Both the position numbers and the translations under genes were made by a program. 64,000 bases of DNA from Branchiostoma floridae (Eukaryota > Chordata > Leptocardii > Amphioxiformes > Branchiostomatidae), in the NCBI RefSeq assembly GCF_000003815.2, contig NC_049980.1, positions 11,400,192 through 11,464,191 on the forward strand. Reading direction: 5' to 3'. Positions 12,990 to 27,100 of the stretch are shown here, piece by piece; the stretch's first letter is position 1; every line of letters begins with the position of its first letter. Under the pieces are notes generated by a model, which had not been told where the DNA came from, did not search any database, and was given only the letters and a program-made list of their open reading frames with translations.

Positions 12990-13696
12990 TGTCATATGTT
13001 TCTTATGCCTCTACTACATGTACGTATATCAAGTTTATGCACTTACAACCAACCTACAGGCATTACCTTTCGATATCTCTAACACCGTTGAGACGTTGAT
13101 TGACTAATTTGTGTTTTCACAAATATCTAGTATCGATATGTAACGTTACGGACTTCTTTCTTCAATTGATTTTAGAGTAGAAGAATAAACGTCACTTAAG
13201 TTAGAATAGCGGTTTTTTACAATGCCAACCGATGCTCAGCTATGCTCTACTCGAAAAGTGTGCAATTTAGCCTGTGGCTACGGTATACTTTTCTTAGCTG
13301 ATCTTGATAAACCAATCGTTTTTAACCGATTTCCGTGCTGTCAACAAGAGACTAGCCAAAAAGGCGGGAAAAAGTTCCACCTCGTTTATTTTCTGGTTTC
13401 TGATTGGTTACCATGCACGTGATCCGCCCGTGATAGAAGCGTGGCAAAGATTGATGTTGCAACATCCCCGTCACCAGGGCCAAAATAAGTTAAAGCTCTG
13501 TTCCTGGAGTCCAGCATAAATCGGTATTTATTCATCCCGCTGGGTTTGGCTTCTAATTCGGCAGACACGCCTCGAGCACCCAAGAACCTCACCTCAAGAA
13601 CCCACCTCACCTATCGAAAATTCCTTCTTGGGAGAGTGGATCAAATAAGTCTGTACGGATATGCAGATATGTACTGTTCAGTACAAACGGGTCTAA

Positions 13697-13880
13697 CTAA
13701 ATACCGAAAACAACCGAAAACAACCGAAAACAACCGAAAACAACCGAAAACAACTTTCACTAAATACCGAAAACAACCGAAAACAACTTTCACTAAATAC
13801 CGAAAACAACTTTCACTAATTACCGAAAACAACCGAAAACAACTTTCACTAAATACTGAAAACAACTCGACACAACCATA
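13697..13880 (+). repeat. CCGAAAACAA tandem block (left)
   Basis: Units of CCGAAAACAA alternate with the spacer CTTTCACTAAATA. The block opens with GGTCTAACTAAATACCG, which matches the inverted counterpart of the right block (GGTCTCACTAAATACCG on the minus strand). Confidence 0.9.
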
Positions 13881-14149
13881 AACAACAGACAATAATTTCA
13901 GTGGGCTATTATCTAATAATTTTGACTTTATTTTGGACAGGAGTTAGGCTACGATGGATTTATTTGTTTGACGACCCCTGTTATTAATACAATATTAGTA
14001 ATAATAAAGTCAACGATCTCCTTTGCCTGTTCGAATATATTAATGTTCGCATTCAGATTCACGGACCCTGTACGTTATAAACGGGGACTGCTTGGTCAAC
14101 TCGCAAACTCAACAATGGATATCTATATTACTTGGCATCTATTGTGTAA

Positions 14150-14243
14150 CTCCAAGCAGAGGTAACAGTAGGAGCGGGTTGTAGTATTGGCCACAACAAG
14201 AAATAGCAGTCACTGCTATCCCCCGACGAAATCTCTGCTTGGA
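14150..14243. repeat. short inverted repeat (94 bp)
   Basis: CTCCAAGCAGAG at 14150-14161 is mirrored by TCTCTGCTTGGA at 14232-14243, and an inner near-palindrome ATAGCAGTCACTGCTAT sits near 14202. Probably a small MITE nested in the larger foldback element. Confidence 0.6.
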
Positions 14244-14707
14244 AAATAGGTTTGCTTATTAATTACTGCTGGGAAATTCTGCTGCCTATTTAGCTAATGT
14301 GTACTACCTTTTTTTTTCTAGCAACCAAAACAATCTAATATATTTCTTGCTCAATTATAACGCATTTCCGCTGCCACAACAAATCGATTTAAACAGAAAA
14401 ACCGCAAACGTGTATTACCACAGAGGCCCCAAATTAAACTATTAAGTGATCAAAATATGGATTTTGCTTTACACCATAAAACAGCGTGTGATCGATGGAA
14501 AGGTGTTTTCACCGGCTACATCCCCTTTGCTGAAAGAATCCTTCCTTCAGAATCACTCCATTCTCTCCCTCGGCCGTGGAGAAAATAATTCAAGAGAGAG
14601 TTACCAGTAGATGAAGATAAAATAGACATTGTTGTTGTTTACGAGTTGTTTTCTGGCTTTTTTGGGTACTGATAGGTTGTTCGTGATTGCTTTCACATTT
14701 TTTAGGT

Positions 14708-14812
14708 GGCTTCGAGTTGTTTTCGGTATTTACCGAGTTGTTTTCGGTTGTTTTCGGTATATTTCAAGTTGTTTTCGGTTGTTTTCGGTTGTTTTCGGTA
14801 TTTAGTGAGACC
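14708..14812 (-). repeat. TTGTTTTCGG tandem block (right)
   Basis: This is the inverted counterpart of 13697-13880: repeats of GTTGTTTTCGG ending in TATTTAGTGAGACCGGTAC. Together the two blocks could form a long hairpin with a loop of about 830 bases. Confidence 0.9.
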
Positions 14813-15040
14813 GGTACAAACATGGTGTGTTTGCTTCTTGCACTAACGTTATATGCGGTTTACGCATATAGTAACAAGTTCGTACATATTGATACCAGTT
14901 ATTTGTGAAAACACAAATAAGTCCATCATCATCTCATCAGTGTTGGAGATATCGAAAGTTAATGCCTGTAGGTTGGTTGCATGTGCAAAGACTTGATATA
15001 ACTTTACGTACATAGTCATAGGAAGCATGTAACGTTATAT

Positions 15041-18000
15041 AAGCAACACAAACATTGACCTACACGGCTACTAATGGAAAAGCACATCTGTCGGCGTTCT
15101 AAATGCCTGGCTTCTGGCATTAAGCAGCCTGGATACAATCAAAATATATCACTGGTGACACTCATATTTTTGACAGTTATTCTGCGGGATGTTCTTTGTG
15201 CTGTTACATTGACAAACGATAATGACCAGATGTTCAACCTGCAAATTAAACGAAAACGCTCTGTATGTACATGGTATTGTACGAGTATCAAATACAAAGT
15301 CATGCATAGAACGTGATTTTGGTTTAATTGTCAGACCTATAGGATCTGGACTCAGCTAAAATATTCTCGTGGTTATAAAGTAACGTTATGAATAGCAGAT
15401 TCAATAACATACAGTTTGCTACACTGTTATGATGACGCTTGTGCGACCGATAGCTTAAGGCAACGTTAAACCTAATGCTTCACAACTCCATTTTAGACAA
15501 GTTTCACGTTGATTTTTTCCTATGGGTTTGTTGATGTAGATTGTGCTGATTGGGGCGGTTTTAAATATCTTGCAAAACTGGTAAAACGTCCTATCTTGAT
15601 CTAATGTAATCTAAAGTTTCTTTCAGAGATGAAAATGCATGCCACTTGCAGTGAGATTGCCATTCGCAGTGATTAGATATATCTGATAGAGTGAAGTACT
15701 TTTTACCTTGCATTCTTCGTTCCCTTCCAGACACAGCGATCTTGCGGCCTGTGAAAAATAAGCAACAACAAGCTACAGTGACAAGCGGTAATTTTTCTGA
15801 TAAATGAACTGGGGTCGCTGTAAAATTAAAACAGCCTTCAGCTAGATTAGTTAGGATTTGTGAAAAGCTACATGGAAATCGAAATTTAGCATGGCTTATC
15901 CGCTTGATTGTCCGTAGTAAAAGAAAACCTTATTCTGGTAAAGCGTACAATGTAGCTAGCCCACACAGCATGTCAAACATTGTAGTATCTCACTAATTTT
16001 GGTTTGTTTATAGGTTGGCTTTTAATTTATGTGTTCGATTACCTCATATGATGCTGCAAATGCTAGCATCTCTTGCATTATGTGTCCATGTAACTTAAAC
16101 AAAAAGTCTTCCCATTTCGTCTTAAACCAACACGATAGCTGTCGACTTGTAGAACAAACAACAGCTTTTGTCACAGACCGATGTCTTCCAAAAAACTTAT
16201 AAATGACTTTGTCAGCTGGATAGTCGCCAAAGTGGAAAATTTGTTGGGAGATGGAGAGTGAAGACCACGCCACTGGCGATCATCCCCGACCGCCTGTCAG
16301 CAGACAAACCGCACGAACATGCCGCTGTAAGGCCTGCGGAAACCAGTGGAACGATCAGTCATATCCTCCATTAGGCCAGCGACAGCCCATCATCACCAAC
16401 ATGTGTCCAGTGCCAAGAAAAACGTGCTTCAGGGTTAGACTCACTCGCCTTCCACCGGATGATTAGGCAGCGATCGATTTTGAAAGCGTGTTAGTTGTGC
16501 TGATAGGGTTTATTTCTGTCGGACTAATGGTGGAAGACTATTACCAGAAGTTATAAACCATCGGGATGTCTCGCAGTGAAAAATACTTAAGTATCGCCTT
16601 TATCAGGAGCTTTGGGTTTACGCCAGGACGTTTTATCCTATTAGCCCTGCAAATCATGTTCTTCACGACAGAATTTTAACTAAGAAGAGGCATAATTGTC
16701 AAGTTCAATGTCCTAACATCTTTGACGCTACACTTGTTTTTATCGATCAGCCTAGGAGCGCACTATTTTGACCAACTGACGCACATCGAGGACAGCTAGA
16801 TATATGTTAAGACAGCTCAAGCGATCATAAAGAACATAAAGAATATCATCAAAGATCTATCATTATATCATCATCTCCATCGTGTATGCAAAGTCGTAAA
16901 GGGGTAAATTTGCGTGTTAGGGGAATCGCATCAATCTAAAAAAAAACTACTCCCTCACATAGGAAAGAAATAGTACCAGAAGACGCTTTTACGTACGGCG
17001 CGTGACCGATGACGACCACGAAGGGTTTGACGGGCATAAGATGAGATATGAGATGAGTTCTATATATTTCATCCTGTACCGAACAGGACTGGTGAGTATT
17101 TCATTCCCACAGAGACTGGCAGTGTGACACCCTTCGAGGACGATGAACTACAGATAATAGTCGTTTTATACACTGTATACCTAGCGTTCTCCTAGATCCT
17201 GGAAGAACCACTATATTCGTAAAATAAAGTTTGTTTTCGTAGTTGAGAGAGATGTTGTCTCTACGTACACTCTCCACTTCTACACTAGGCATAGACTGTG
17301 AGGTACTGATGATGTTGCCGGTGATAGTGGTGATGTGGCGGTTCAACAAGTTATCAACTTGGTGTCCTCTCACATAAAAAGCTCCACACCCCAGCTTACT
17401 TGGTGTCTACTGTCCCGCATCTGCCGCGAGGATAAAGTAAGCGAAAGCTAACGTTGTTAGTTGTTGGTGTTCCTCTGTTTATCAAAGAGTGATGCAGTGG
17501 AAAATGTGGCACTAGTTATTTACAACAGCACACATTATGAGGCCGAAGTAAAAGATTTGTTAAGATATTTTTCACAATTTCTTCAAGCTTCTTCTTTAAC
17601 CAGAAAAATTGTGATAAAGCTACATTTCTTCCAAAATCAGAAAACGCAATCGTCATTGAAAGCCTGATAAGTCAATTTCCTATAAATTACGTTAAACATT
17701 ATAGATAGAATAGACATTCTTTTTACCTTTTTTTGTCAACGTTAATATATAACATATAGGTGTGTTCCTTTCCATATAACCGTTGGGCATTAGTTTTCAA
17801 ATAAAAAAATATACCGTTTTTTAGCATCATAAATTTATATTGCTTTATACCCGCTATGTACATGGAAAGTATGCTCAATCTGGTTTCCTATCAAGGTATC
17901 GCTTTGACAACATTTAGCTGTGCAGAAAGAGATGAACGTTATCCAACAAATAAAACATTCTACATTGTAATTGCATAGGATACGGTTATAATTCCTAAGC

Positions 18001-19483
18001 TGTGGAGTCTTGTGCAAGTGCTAACTAACAATAGCACTGGACTCGCAAAGAGTAGCCGTACGATACGTGATTGAGGAAGGCAATGGGAGATTATCCGGTA
18101 TTGATTACCCCTAATTACCACTAAACGAGCTAATTCAAACAGTAATCCATCTTTCGGAGCTGATTTATCCAATTAAATGCTCTGTTAGGGTTTTCAATTG
18201 AGTGCCTGGTCCTCGTATATTTGTCAGCTTACGGGAATTAGATGATGCTGTTCAGTGCTCTAAAAAGCTCAAATGCAGTTCGCTTACAAAGTCCTTTGTA
18301 GTGCGAGTGCGTGTTAACGATATTCTAACGATTGCGGGCATAATACATTTCTTGCTATGGCTTACATCGACTCCGATTCCTTTAAAGGTTAAAAACGGTG
18401 TTTGGTCTTTCTTGGTCCATGCAAAGTGGGCTGAAATTGAAATGATCTGATGTAGTAGAGAGACGTATCTTTCGGGATACACTTCAACTGGAAAGAAATG
18501 TCTTGTTCGAAACGATTTCAGACTGGCAAGGCAATCTGTAAATAAGGCATAAAGAGCGTCTTGAAGTGCAAGGGCCATGGTCTGCCATGCATATGTTCGT
18601 AGTTATAGTTGCTACGTATCGTCAAATCTGGCACAGACCAAAAACAAAATGACACCGTTTCTCTTCTTTTTTTTCCACACTTTTGGTTTCTTGTTGAACA
18701 AAAAGCATTTGCTTTGTCATCTGATACCACAATAAAAGAATGTACTCAAAGAACGTAGATAAAATCGTTGACTGGAATTGAGCGCATACAATTTTGGCCA
18801 AAATTTGAAAAGAAATCAGAATTATTTACCAATGTTCTTGAAGATAATCTAGTGGTATACACGGAGAGAAGAATCACATTTTGAAGGAGAAATGTGCCAA
18901 AGTACGGCGACCGCTCATGTCGAAAATGGTAAAACTCATCACGGATTGCGTCTGGTTTAATACCATTGCGATTGATTTTTCTACCATTAAATATTAATAT
19001 TTTGTAATCAGACGCAACAGGTACCCCGTGGCATTGACGCTCCACCATCGCCATCGCCTTCACGCATCCACTGTGTCTAGGAGACAGGCGTTTTGGGTTT
19101 GCAGATAATTATCCATGATCACACACATGCGGTAAAACATTGGATGAAAATATTACCTACAACAGTACGATTGGCACATTTTGACGACATATAACAGAAA
19201 ATCAACCTCAGTACGTTTAGATAAAAGGAAAGAAGTCTTAAAGAATAACACTTATTTCTGCTAAGGACTCGATCATAAACATCGTACGATTGTCGTACTA
19301 TCGCACACCGGTCATGGGGGTATTCTTATAATAGCCGTGCAGCTGCCTTGCAAAATCTAGCTGTCCTGACTTAGATTCTTGCCAGCGGTTGGCTCGGTCA
19401 CAGCTTGCTTGAAAATTCTACATCAAAATCCTACGACGACCTAGAAATAATGTGACCGCGCCGTAAAGATTCGTAAAACTTAC
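15041..19483. other. no gene confirmed; a few protein-like fragments
   Basis: Minus-strand frames at 16022-16273 (83 codons), 18252-18578 (108 codons) and 18746-19063 (105 codons) have fairly natural amino-acid composition but no motif I recognise and no clear exon boundaries. They could be exons downstream of the signal-peptide exon at 19484-19549, relics of transposon genes, or chance. I assign no function. Confidence 0.3.
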
Positions 19484-19549
19484 CGCAAAGGAAACGCAAA
19501 CAGCAACAAGTAGGCAGAGGACGGACAGAAGGAGAGAGAACCTCGGCAT
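19484..19549 (-). CDS. candidate first exon encoding a signal peptide
   Basis: Minus-strand ATG at 19549 opens a 22-residue frame: basic start (MPRF), a long Leu/Val/Cys core and a small-residue end (VSFA), the textbook layout of a signal peptide. It is followed at once by a GTAAGT splice donor (19483-19478) at a codon boundary. I did not find the next exon with confidence. An open frame continues upstream to 19714, but the better start is the ATG directly before the hydrophobic core. The protein would be secreted or a type I membrane protein of unknown kind. Confidence 0.4.
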
Positions 19550-20187
19550 CTTCTGGTCACTGAGGCCTCGGCAACAAACGTTCAGTCGTTCAGGCGGAGT
19601 CGCAACCGCCGCTGTTCGTCGGGTCTGCGGCCACTTGGATATGGTGGAATAACGCGGATCAGTACCATTTATTACATATTCTTTCCCAGGAGGGTATGGT
19701 GGGGGTGTTCTCAACTGATTAGCATAATGAGCCTCTGAATCGTGCTTGACACGCCCACTCGAGACGCGGGGGTGTAGAACATGTTGTCAAACGTACCCCA
19801 ATCACCGGACGCAATTAGCAACTTCTAGGCGTCAAGGTGGTCCAATCCAGTCATTGGCATTGGCGATAATTCTGGCACATACTGTCGCGTACACTCTACT
19901 TGTCGTATCTTCATAAAATCTGACCCGTTTTTAGCGCAAAATGTTGTTATATCAATCTACATATCAACAGCATTTTTTGCTGTTATGGTTAACGTTATTT
20001 GTCTAAAGATAAGATAACGTGAAACTGGTATCATCATAAGAGGTAATCGTTCACCTTTGTCTGGCAACTTGAGATAACGTATCCCTTACGATCGGTGCAT
20101 TTCGACATGACCGCATAAAAGAACAGCTAAAACGACGTCAACCAGTTGAAATTGTTGGTAGTAAACAATGATTGCAGCGGCGGGATG

Positions 20188-20595
20188 TTATTGCAGGATT
20201 TTCCTACAACTACTGCAGGATGTTCCTTCAACTACTGCAGGGTGCACCTACAACTACTGCAGGATGTTCCTACAACTACTGCAGGGTGTTCCTACAACTA
20301 CTGCAGGATGTTCCTACAACTACTGCAGGGTGTTCCTACAACCACTGCAGGATGTTCCTACAACTACTGCAGGATGTTCCTACAACTACTGCAGGATGTT
20401 CCTACAACTACTGCAGGATGTTCGTACTATTATTGCAGAATGTTCCTACAACTACTGCAGGATGTTCGTACTATTATTGCAGAATGTTCCTACTGTTATT
20501 GCAGGATGTTCCTACAACCACTGCAAAATGTTCTTAGCTAGAACTACTGTGGGAGGTTCTTACAGCAACTGCGGGATGTCCTTACAACTGCAGAT
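20188..20595 (+). repeat. 22-bp tandem repeat array
   Basis: About 18 copies of TACAACTACTGCAGGATGTT-type units (22 bp), with A/G variation at one site and increasing divergence to the right. Each unit carries the palindrome CTGCAG. Because 22 is not a multiple of three and the unit has no stop in any forward frame, all three plus frames are open; these are not genes. Confidence 0.92.
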
Positions 20596-21099
20596 GCCGA
20601 AGCCAATGGACGACGATGCCAAGTGAATAGTTATGGTTAGTATCAACAGCCGCAGGAGGTAGGATTATGTTTGGAACATTTATATCTGCGATGCTATTGG
20701 ATGGACATGGTGACGTCAGAATGACGCACTTATGCGATCAAGCAGGTGAAGCTAAAAAGATGTCTGCCACTCATCATAAAACATGATGCTTTAACATAAG
20801 GAAAATTATTCTAATTGCAATGTCTCTAATAAGTGCTGCTCAAGCGTGCTAACTGTCATTCTTTGTCTAAACCAAAGTGTTAGAATTCGAACATGATATT
20901 TGATAAATCATCAGCTGTCATAGTTGTCAACCATCTACATTTGATATTAACCATTGGCTTACCAACTGCTGTATACAGCTATAATATGGTAACTGCTGCA
21001 AGAAAATGACCAATATGTTTTGAATGAGAAGGAGAGATTCGAGCATGTTCCGTAGATGTAGTCTTTAAGCAAGACTACATTTATCTTCTTTTCTTTCAG

Positions 21100-21165
21100 G
21101 TGAAGGAGATACAAGCCCGCCTTCAGATTGATGACCTAACATCCGAATCTCTGTTCTGGCCATGA
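21100..21165 (+). CDS. possible terminal coding exon
   Basis: A pyrimidine-rich acceptor (TTCTTTTCTTTCAG) precedes a 21-codon frame starting VKEIQARLQIDDL and ending at TGA (21163-21165). The helical, charged composition is protein-like, but no partner exon was found, so this could be chance. Confidence 0.2.
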   Translation: MKEIQARLQIDDLTSESLFWP

Positions 21166-24100
21166 CAAAGGCTTGCGGTTCGCGTTACACCGTTCGGCCT
21201 AAGACGCTTTCAATAATTGAGCGCCGTCGAAAATCCGAGACCCCAAAAGGGAAGTGAGACACAATCGTTTTCCAATCATTTCCTCCTAAATGCGGCCCTG
21301 CAGGACATATTGGAAATTGCCTGGGCCGGCCCGAATGTCGCGAGGAAGGCACTTACTGACCTTTGTTTCAATCGCCGCTGTCCCTTGTGGTCAAAGGAGT
21401 CTTGACACCATAAAGACAACAAAGGTGTTAAAAGCAAGCCGCCTCATTGTAGAGAAGAATATAGGTTTTAACGTCCTTTCCCTTGCTCCGCTGAAAGGAT
21501 TGCTTCAATTCTTTACTACTTTATATACTGTATACCTGTACAACTGCTGGTACATCGTACCTACATTTCGTGATTTCATGATTAGCAGAATTTTATGCCA
21601 ATTATGCAAAAAAACTATACCCGGTGTTTTACCGTCTTGTTTGGCCTATTGCTACGCCTTTGGCCGGATTGGTATGGAAACCATGTTCTCCATAGCGCCT
21701 ACAGGGGAAAAGAAAAGATGAGGAAGTAGCTAATTATAACTAGCTACACATGAAACCTCCAGATCCAGCTCCCACTGCCGATGGCGCTTCGGTGTAAGTT
21801 ATTCCGGTAGGAGTACGTCGACGTCTCTGCCTCTTGAAAAATTAAACTCCTTTCTGCGACGTATTCTTTCATAATACGTCTATGAAATATTACGAATGCA
21901 AAAGCTTCCTGAAAGGTTAAGTATTGATAGAGATCTGAAAATATGTAGTACATGTATGTTAAGAATTATATAACACTTTGAAATTCGCTAATAAGATGGA
22001 ACTGTAACTAAAAGAGAATAATCGATTTTTCCAATGAGGTTGTATTTTAACGACAAGTCACATGTAAGTTGTTGAGGTTACGACTAGACAATAGACTAAA
22101 GATGACACTTCCCACCAATCCTGTCATTATGAGTTTGCGTGTACAGCTGACTAGCATTTCATTTGATGTACCTTCAGGTTCGTGCCCTTTGTCTTCGTTA
22201 GTTCCTAATAGAGCGTAATTGCGTCTTTCTCGGTGTATTAATGGTCTAGATTACTTTTCCGCCTTGATCTAAGATTGCTTCTGCGAGATTGCTCTCTAGA
22301 GTCGCTGGTTTTGATTGTTTAGATTGTTTAGCGGTCGTTACAACTTCCTGTGCGAGATGAGTTGCCATCAGTGGCGTCGAAAATGTTTGGTCTTGGAATT
22401 GAACCTGACAACTTACTTTTGAGAGGCCGTTGATGATGAAACTGTTTTTGAATTATCAGCAAGAGCATATCGACTATCAAAGGTAATATATGTTACATCA
22501 GAGAGTTGAGTCATCTTCTCAGTTTTCAACTTGATGTATACATAGATATACATAGGCTCATTACTTACCTTTCTAAACAATATTGGTCTCTTACAAATTA
22601 CAGACCGATGGATATCAATAGACACCTTTAGCTAATCGTCTGGATGATGGCTTCCATATCAAAGGGACTGTATCCGATTTCCAGGGATTTGGCTAGGTTA
22701 TGACACATTTTGGATAATTGAAAAATTGTACTTGCGATGTCGTCGTATTATTTGCGCAAGCCCGCAAGATGATGCAGTCTTCCCAGACATGACAGATCAA
22801 AGCTAGAAAACAAGAGTGCGAGGCTAGCATGCCTCCATGAAATATTTCGAATTGAATTATTCTATTTGTTTATTGTGGTTCATTAATCACGCGACCATAA
22901 TGTGCCCATTGATCACTTTGTTTCAAACCATGGTGGACGCGACTAGCATATAGAATATTATATACACGACTGCAAAAATGTATACAGACCAAAAATATAA
23001 GCTCTTATGAAATAGTAACCTCTCCTCATTGACCCTATGAGCTAGAATGTCTGTAATGTCTGATTAATAACTAGTTCTATTATCACCTCTGAACTCTACT
23101 TCCTGTCACTGCAGCTAGTCTGACCAACTTCTCACTCATTTCCTGGCAGTTACTGCACTGCCGTTTTTTATTAACTGAGAACTCACAAGAACACAAACAT
23201 TCAGATTCTAAACACACCGAAAACGTAGACACAACCTTTGTATACATGAAGTCAAAACAAGTTGTCGTTGCCTTGTTTGCCATCGAGTACGCTAAGTGCG
23301 ATCAATACAGGGATTTACTATAGATTGATCACGCCAAATGAAAAAAAAAAGAGAGCTTCAAATTTCCCAGTTGGGAATTAGCCTATTCAGTTGAAAGTGA
23401 AATGGATGATTAACAAAGTAGTACCTGGACCAATCATTCGTTAGATTATTCAAGATTGTTTCTGGGAAGCAGTTTTTATAGATCGATAGTGATACCTATA
23501 TGTATTTATTGGAAAACTACGAGCATTATTTTTTTTTCATTCCTATTTAAAAAAATAAAGACAATAGTGGAGTTCAGTCGCCAACTAACAGCATTTCTTT
23601 AACATCAAATTCCATGTCTAGATGTGATTTTTATTTCATCAGGTTAAACACCATTGCCTTGTCTCCAAGCAGATGTGAGGAGGAGGTGAACAGTAAAAAA
23701 AAAATACTTAAAATGTTTCAAACAACCAGGCGTAGAACATCTAGACGATCCAAATTCATACATCTGCCGGACGATCAAAAATTTGACCGGTAGCTTTAAA
23801 AAATCGCCGAGGGGCGACGATACTGAAATAACATTCTGCACACAGTGCTCTCAGGTAAGGAATGCCTTAGGCGGAATCACATAAGAACAGCTCGCCAGTG
23901 TCAGTACCAACAAATCACGGCGTTCTCAGGACAGGACAAGCACAGCAAAATCAATAGATTTGTAATAAAAACCTGGCATGAAAATCTTTCATATTCCTGC
24001 TGGGCCAATGTAAATGTGGAAGTAAGGATTTACCACGCTTTAATAATTCTGCTGGGAGGTTACCTGGTCTTAGCCGAAATTATGACTTTCCGTTGGAAGT

Positions 24101-27100
24101 AATCAGAAGTATCAAGCGCGACCTGGCCCTGCGGCTATTCCAGCCCCAGATATCATATATTCAACATATATAAAGCTTAACACGCGTTCGTGCACAGATT
24201 GTATGTATGCGACTTTTCTTATATATAGTCTTACAGTTAGAATTCCAATTTGCAGACACCGTTTCTTGCATACTGTGTTTACAACTTGGAACGAGACCGT
24301 CAGCTATCCCTCGTGTTATGCGATAAATAAGTTATCCACTATTTAATGCTCTTACAGCTTCGCACAGACAATTTCAGGCGACAAATGCCGTGTAACAGCA
24401 ATGAAAACGTACAGCTCATAGACTTATCGGATTATACCAAGTACACAGGTCAGAGGTGACATTGAATTACAACAACACTAACGTTATAACATAGGTCCTA
24501 TGTAATTTGGTTAATGACACGTCGTGACGCACGACCTATATTTGTACGTGCGTAGGCTTACACGACTCAGTTTCTCTAGATGACGTTTGAGACCAAGCTT
24601 TCTTTAGTCATACTTTCTTGAAAAACGTCTCAGAAGAAAGATCAATCTTTACTTCTACTTAAGTGATTTGCTTCTACTATTTCTCCGTGGCGCAATGATG
24701 AATGGTAATGGTGCAAAGTAGATAATATTATTTACCAGCATTGCGGCAAGTTACGGAAGTAAGGTATACTCTAGACAACACTCTGCTGTTTTACCCGCAC
24801 AATGAACCATAGAAAACATAATATTCTAATGACTGCAACCTTTATCGTTATCGAACTTTCTATAGGTTCCCCCAATACCCTTAAATTGGGTAAATCAATA
24901 CATGTCTCACAGGAATATGTCAAGTATCAAGTGTTGACCTGATTATTGAAACAACATGAAAATGTTCGATACTTGTGGTGCAATAAGTCGGTTCGCGGTT
25001 TAAACTGTGCAAGCGCATTGTGGTACATTGTGGGCAATGTATCGATGTCCCTAACACAAAAAGGAGAAAATCTGGACAGGTATTAAGCATAACATGAAAG
25101 TTCATATGTGTTGGTAGAAGTCATTCTGGATCAAAAATGAACTTTAATTTCGAAACAAAAATGCACTTACCTAAATTTACAACAAAGTCCTAAACGGAAA
25201 CGGGGGTGCCGTAGATTGTCTAAAGCTTATGATCCATTGCTCATGCATAAAGTAATATGTTATCTCTACATTATAATTAATTTGGCGTCATTCCTTGACA
25301 TTGACTGGAGTTGGACAGTAAAAAGATTGCGTCAGTGCAATTTCTGTGTATTGAAAATGACAGTTTATCTTCGATCCCGAACATGGTGAAGAAATGGAAT
25401 GTTGACAATGACAGGTAAGGGATTTTCAACTCGCTCATGCGCAGTTCAAACCCTTAACTGGCTTATTGATGCGTCATAAAAAACTCTGACATGTAAATTT
25501 AGATCAGTTTGTGAAATCTTATTTTCAATTCTTCAAATGGTTTCCTGTGAGCCAAAATGCCTTACTGTATTGCCTCATTTATTATTCTCGGCCTTCACCC
25601 TCTAAGATTAGTGTTATGTATATCTACTTCTACATCTTGTCGTCGTTACAAATTACCCGAAGGACAGGACCCATGAAACGTGGGTTGAAAGACGCTGTAC
25701 ATCATGTCGCCTCAGGAAAGTGGAGATATGGCCCACAGGCAGCACGACAGGCCGCAGGCAGTAACGTAATTTATTTGGCATTACGTTAACATAAGAAAAT
25801 TGTAGCAGCCTTTGAGACTTCATGACTAAAGATAATAATATTTTAGATCAGTGTCAGTGTTATAAATTATTAATTTTTTTAGGTAAAAGTACTTTTTTTC
25901 GGCCGTAGAATTATGATTAGCAATCCAAAGAATTTCAAGAACAGACTCAGTGGGTTGCAAATTGTAATTTTACAACATGGCTGGCTAATTTCTCTGATAT
26001 ATCGTTCAGTCTATTTGATGACCAGTTTCTACTACTCTTAAAGCAGGCCATGGAATCTGATAGAAACAATACAGGACGACAATCCTAATCTTTGTCATGA
26101 GTTTAATATGTTATAGGAGTGAAATCAGTTGGAGAGGTGGCAGTAGCCTAACCTTGAGTGTTATTCTAGGGCTATGGATACTAGGCTGCCACAATGGTGT
26201 CACGAACACCATGATACCATGTTATGTCCAATCATTGTTTTCCTTTTCTATATCTGGCCTAAAGCAAAGACGGCAACAAAGGGAACAGTGGGCGTTGTTC
26301 CTTGATCTTCCATCTAGAAAATATATGGTGTCGTGTAGGCGTAATAGTAGTCAAAGGGCGTCTAGTGGTGAAAGGGTCCCACAAAAAGAAAACAAAGTCT
26401 GTTTCTTCAAACAGAAGCCAAATCGATGTTTTTTTTTCAGTTTGAACCCTCACACATCTTTCAAAACAACAACCAAGTTTCTTCTGTGTAAGCTGATAAT
26501 GAAGATAAATTCCGAGGTACGTTTTTACAATGGTCAACGTTTGGATTAACTAGTCCAATTTTGAGCTGAATTTTGTACACTCGGATAACTGGAAGAATCC
26601 AATTTTGTGTACCCACAAGTAGTAGATTAGAATAAGGTTTATAGCTTTTTAATGACTTTCACGGCTATTTAAATAGTAACTGTTGATTGTTCAGGCTATC
26701 AGTACTCAATAACTAGAAATCAAGAACATATACCCTGGTCAGTGCAGAAAACTGTGACTAACTGAAAACGTAACACAAAGTTGCATCGCAAACTTTGACA
26801 AAACCTATTTACATGTACGTCCCTGTTCAACATCGCGGATTGTAAACCATATCAACGTTGGTCATCTGACCGTTTAGTTCCCACGCACGTCTTTCCGAAT
26901 AATGTTTGTTAAAATTCTACCAGTTCGGAATGTCAGCGACTTCAATCCGATATGAAATCAAATTTAGAAAAAAATGCCAACAACCTCTGTATCAACTTGG
27001 AATATCAACATATCCAAAGGATTGACTCCTAAACCATTTCTGCAAATGCTAAGCATGTCATATGCATGTGGAAAGAAAATGTGCGGCCTAAAACGTCTTC

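Larger units (their letters stand above)
12990..15040. mobile_element. large inverted-repeat (foldback-like) element, about 2 kb
   Basis: The left arm (about 12990-13150) and right arm (about 14870-15040) are inverted copies. Shared blocks include ACAACCAACCTACAGGCATT (minus strand in the right arm), TTTCGATATCTC and TTTGTGTTTTCACAAAT. Inside the arms lie matching microsatellite blocks in opposite orientation (13697-13880 and 14708-14812). The left arm is separated from its microsatellite by about 530 bp and the right arm by about 60 bp, so a secondary insertion on the left is likely. No transposase was recognised. Two oppositely inserted copies of one family would give the same picture. Confidence 0.65.
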
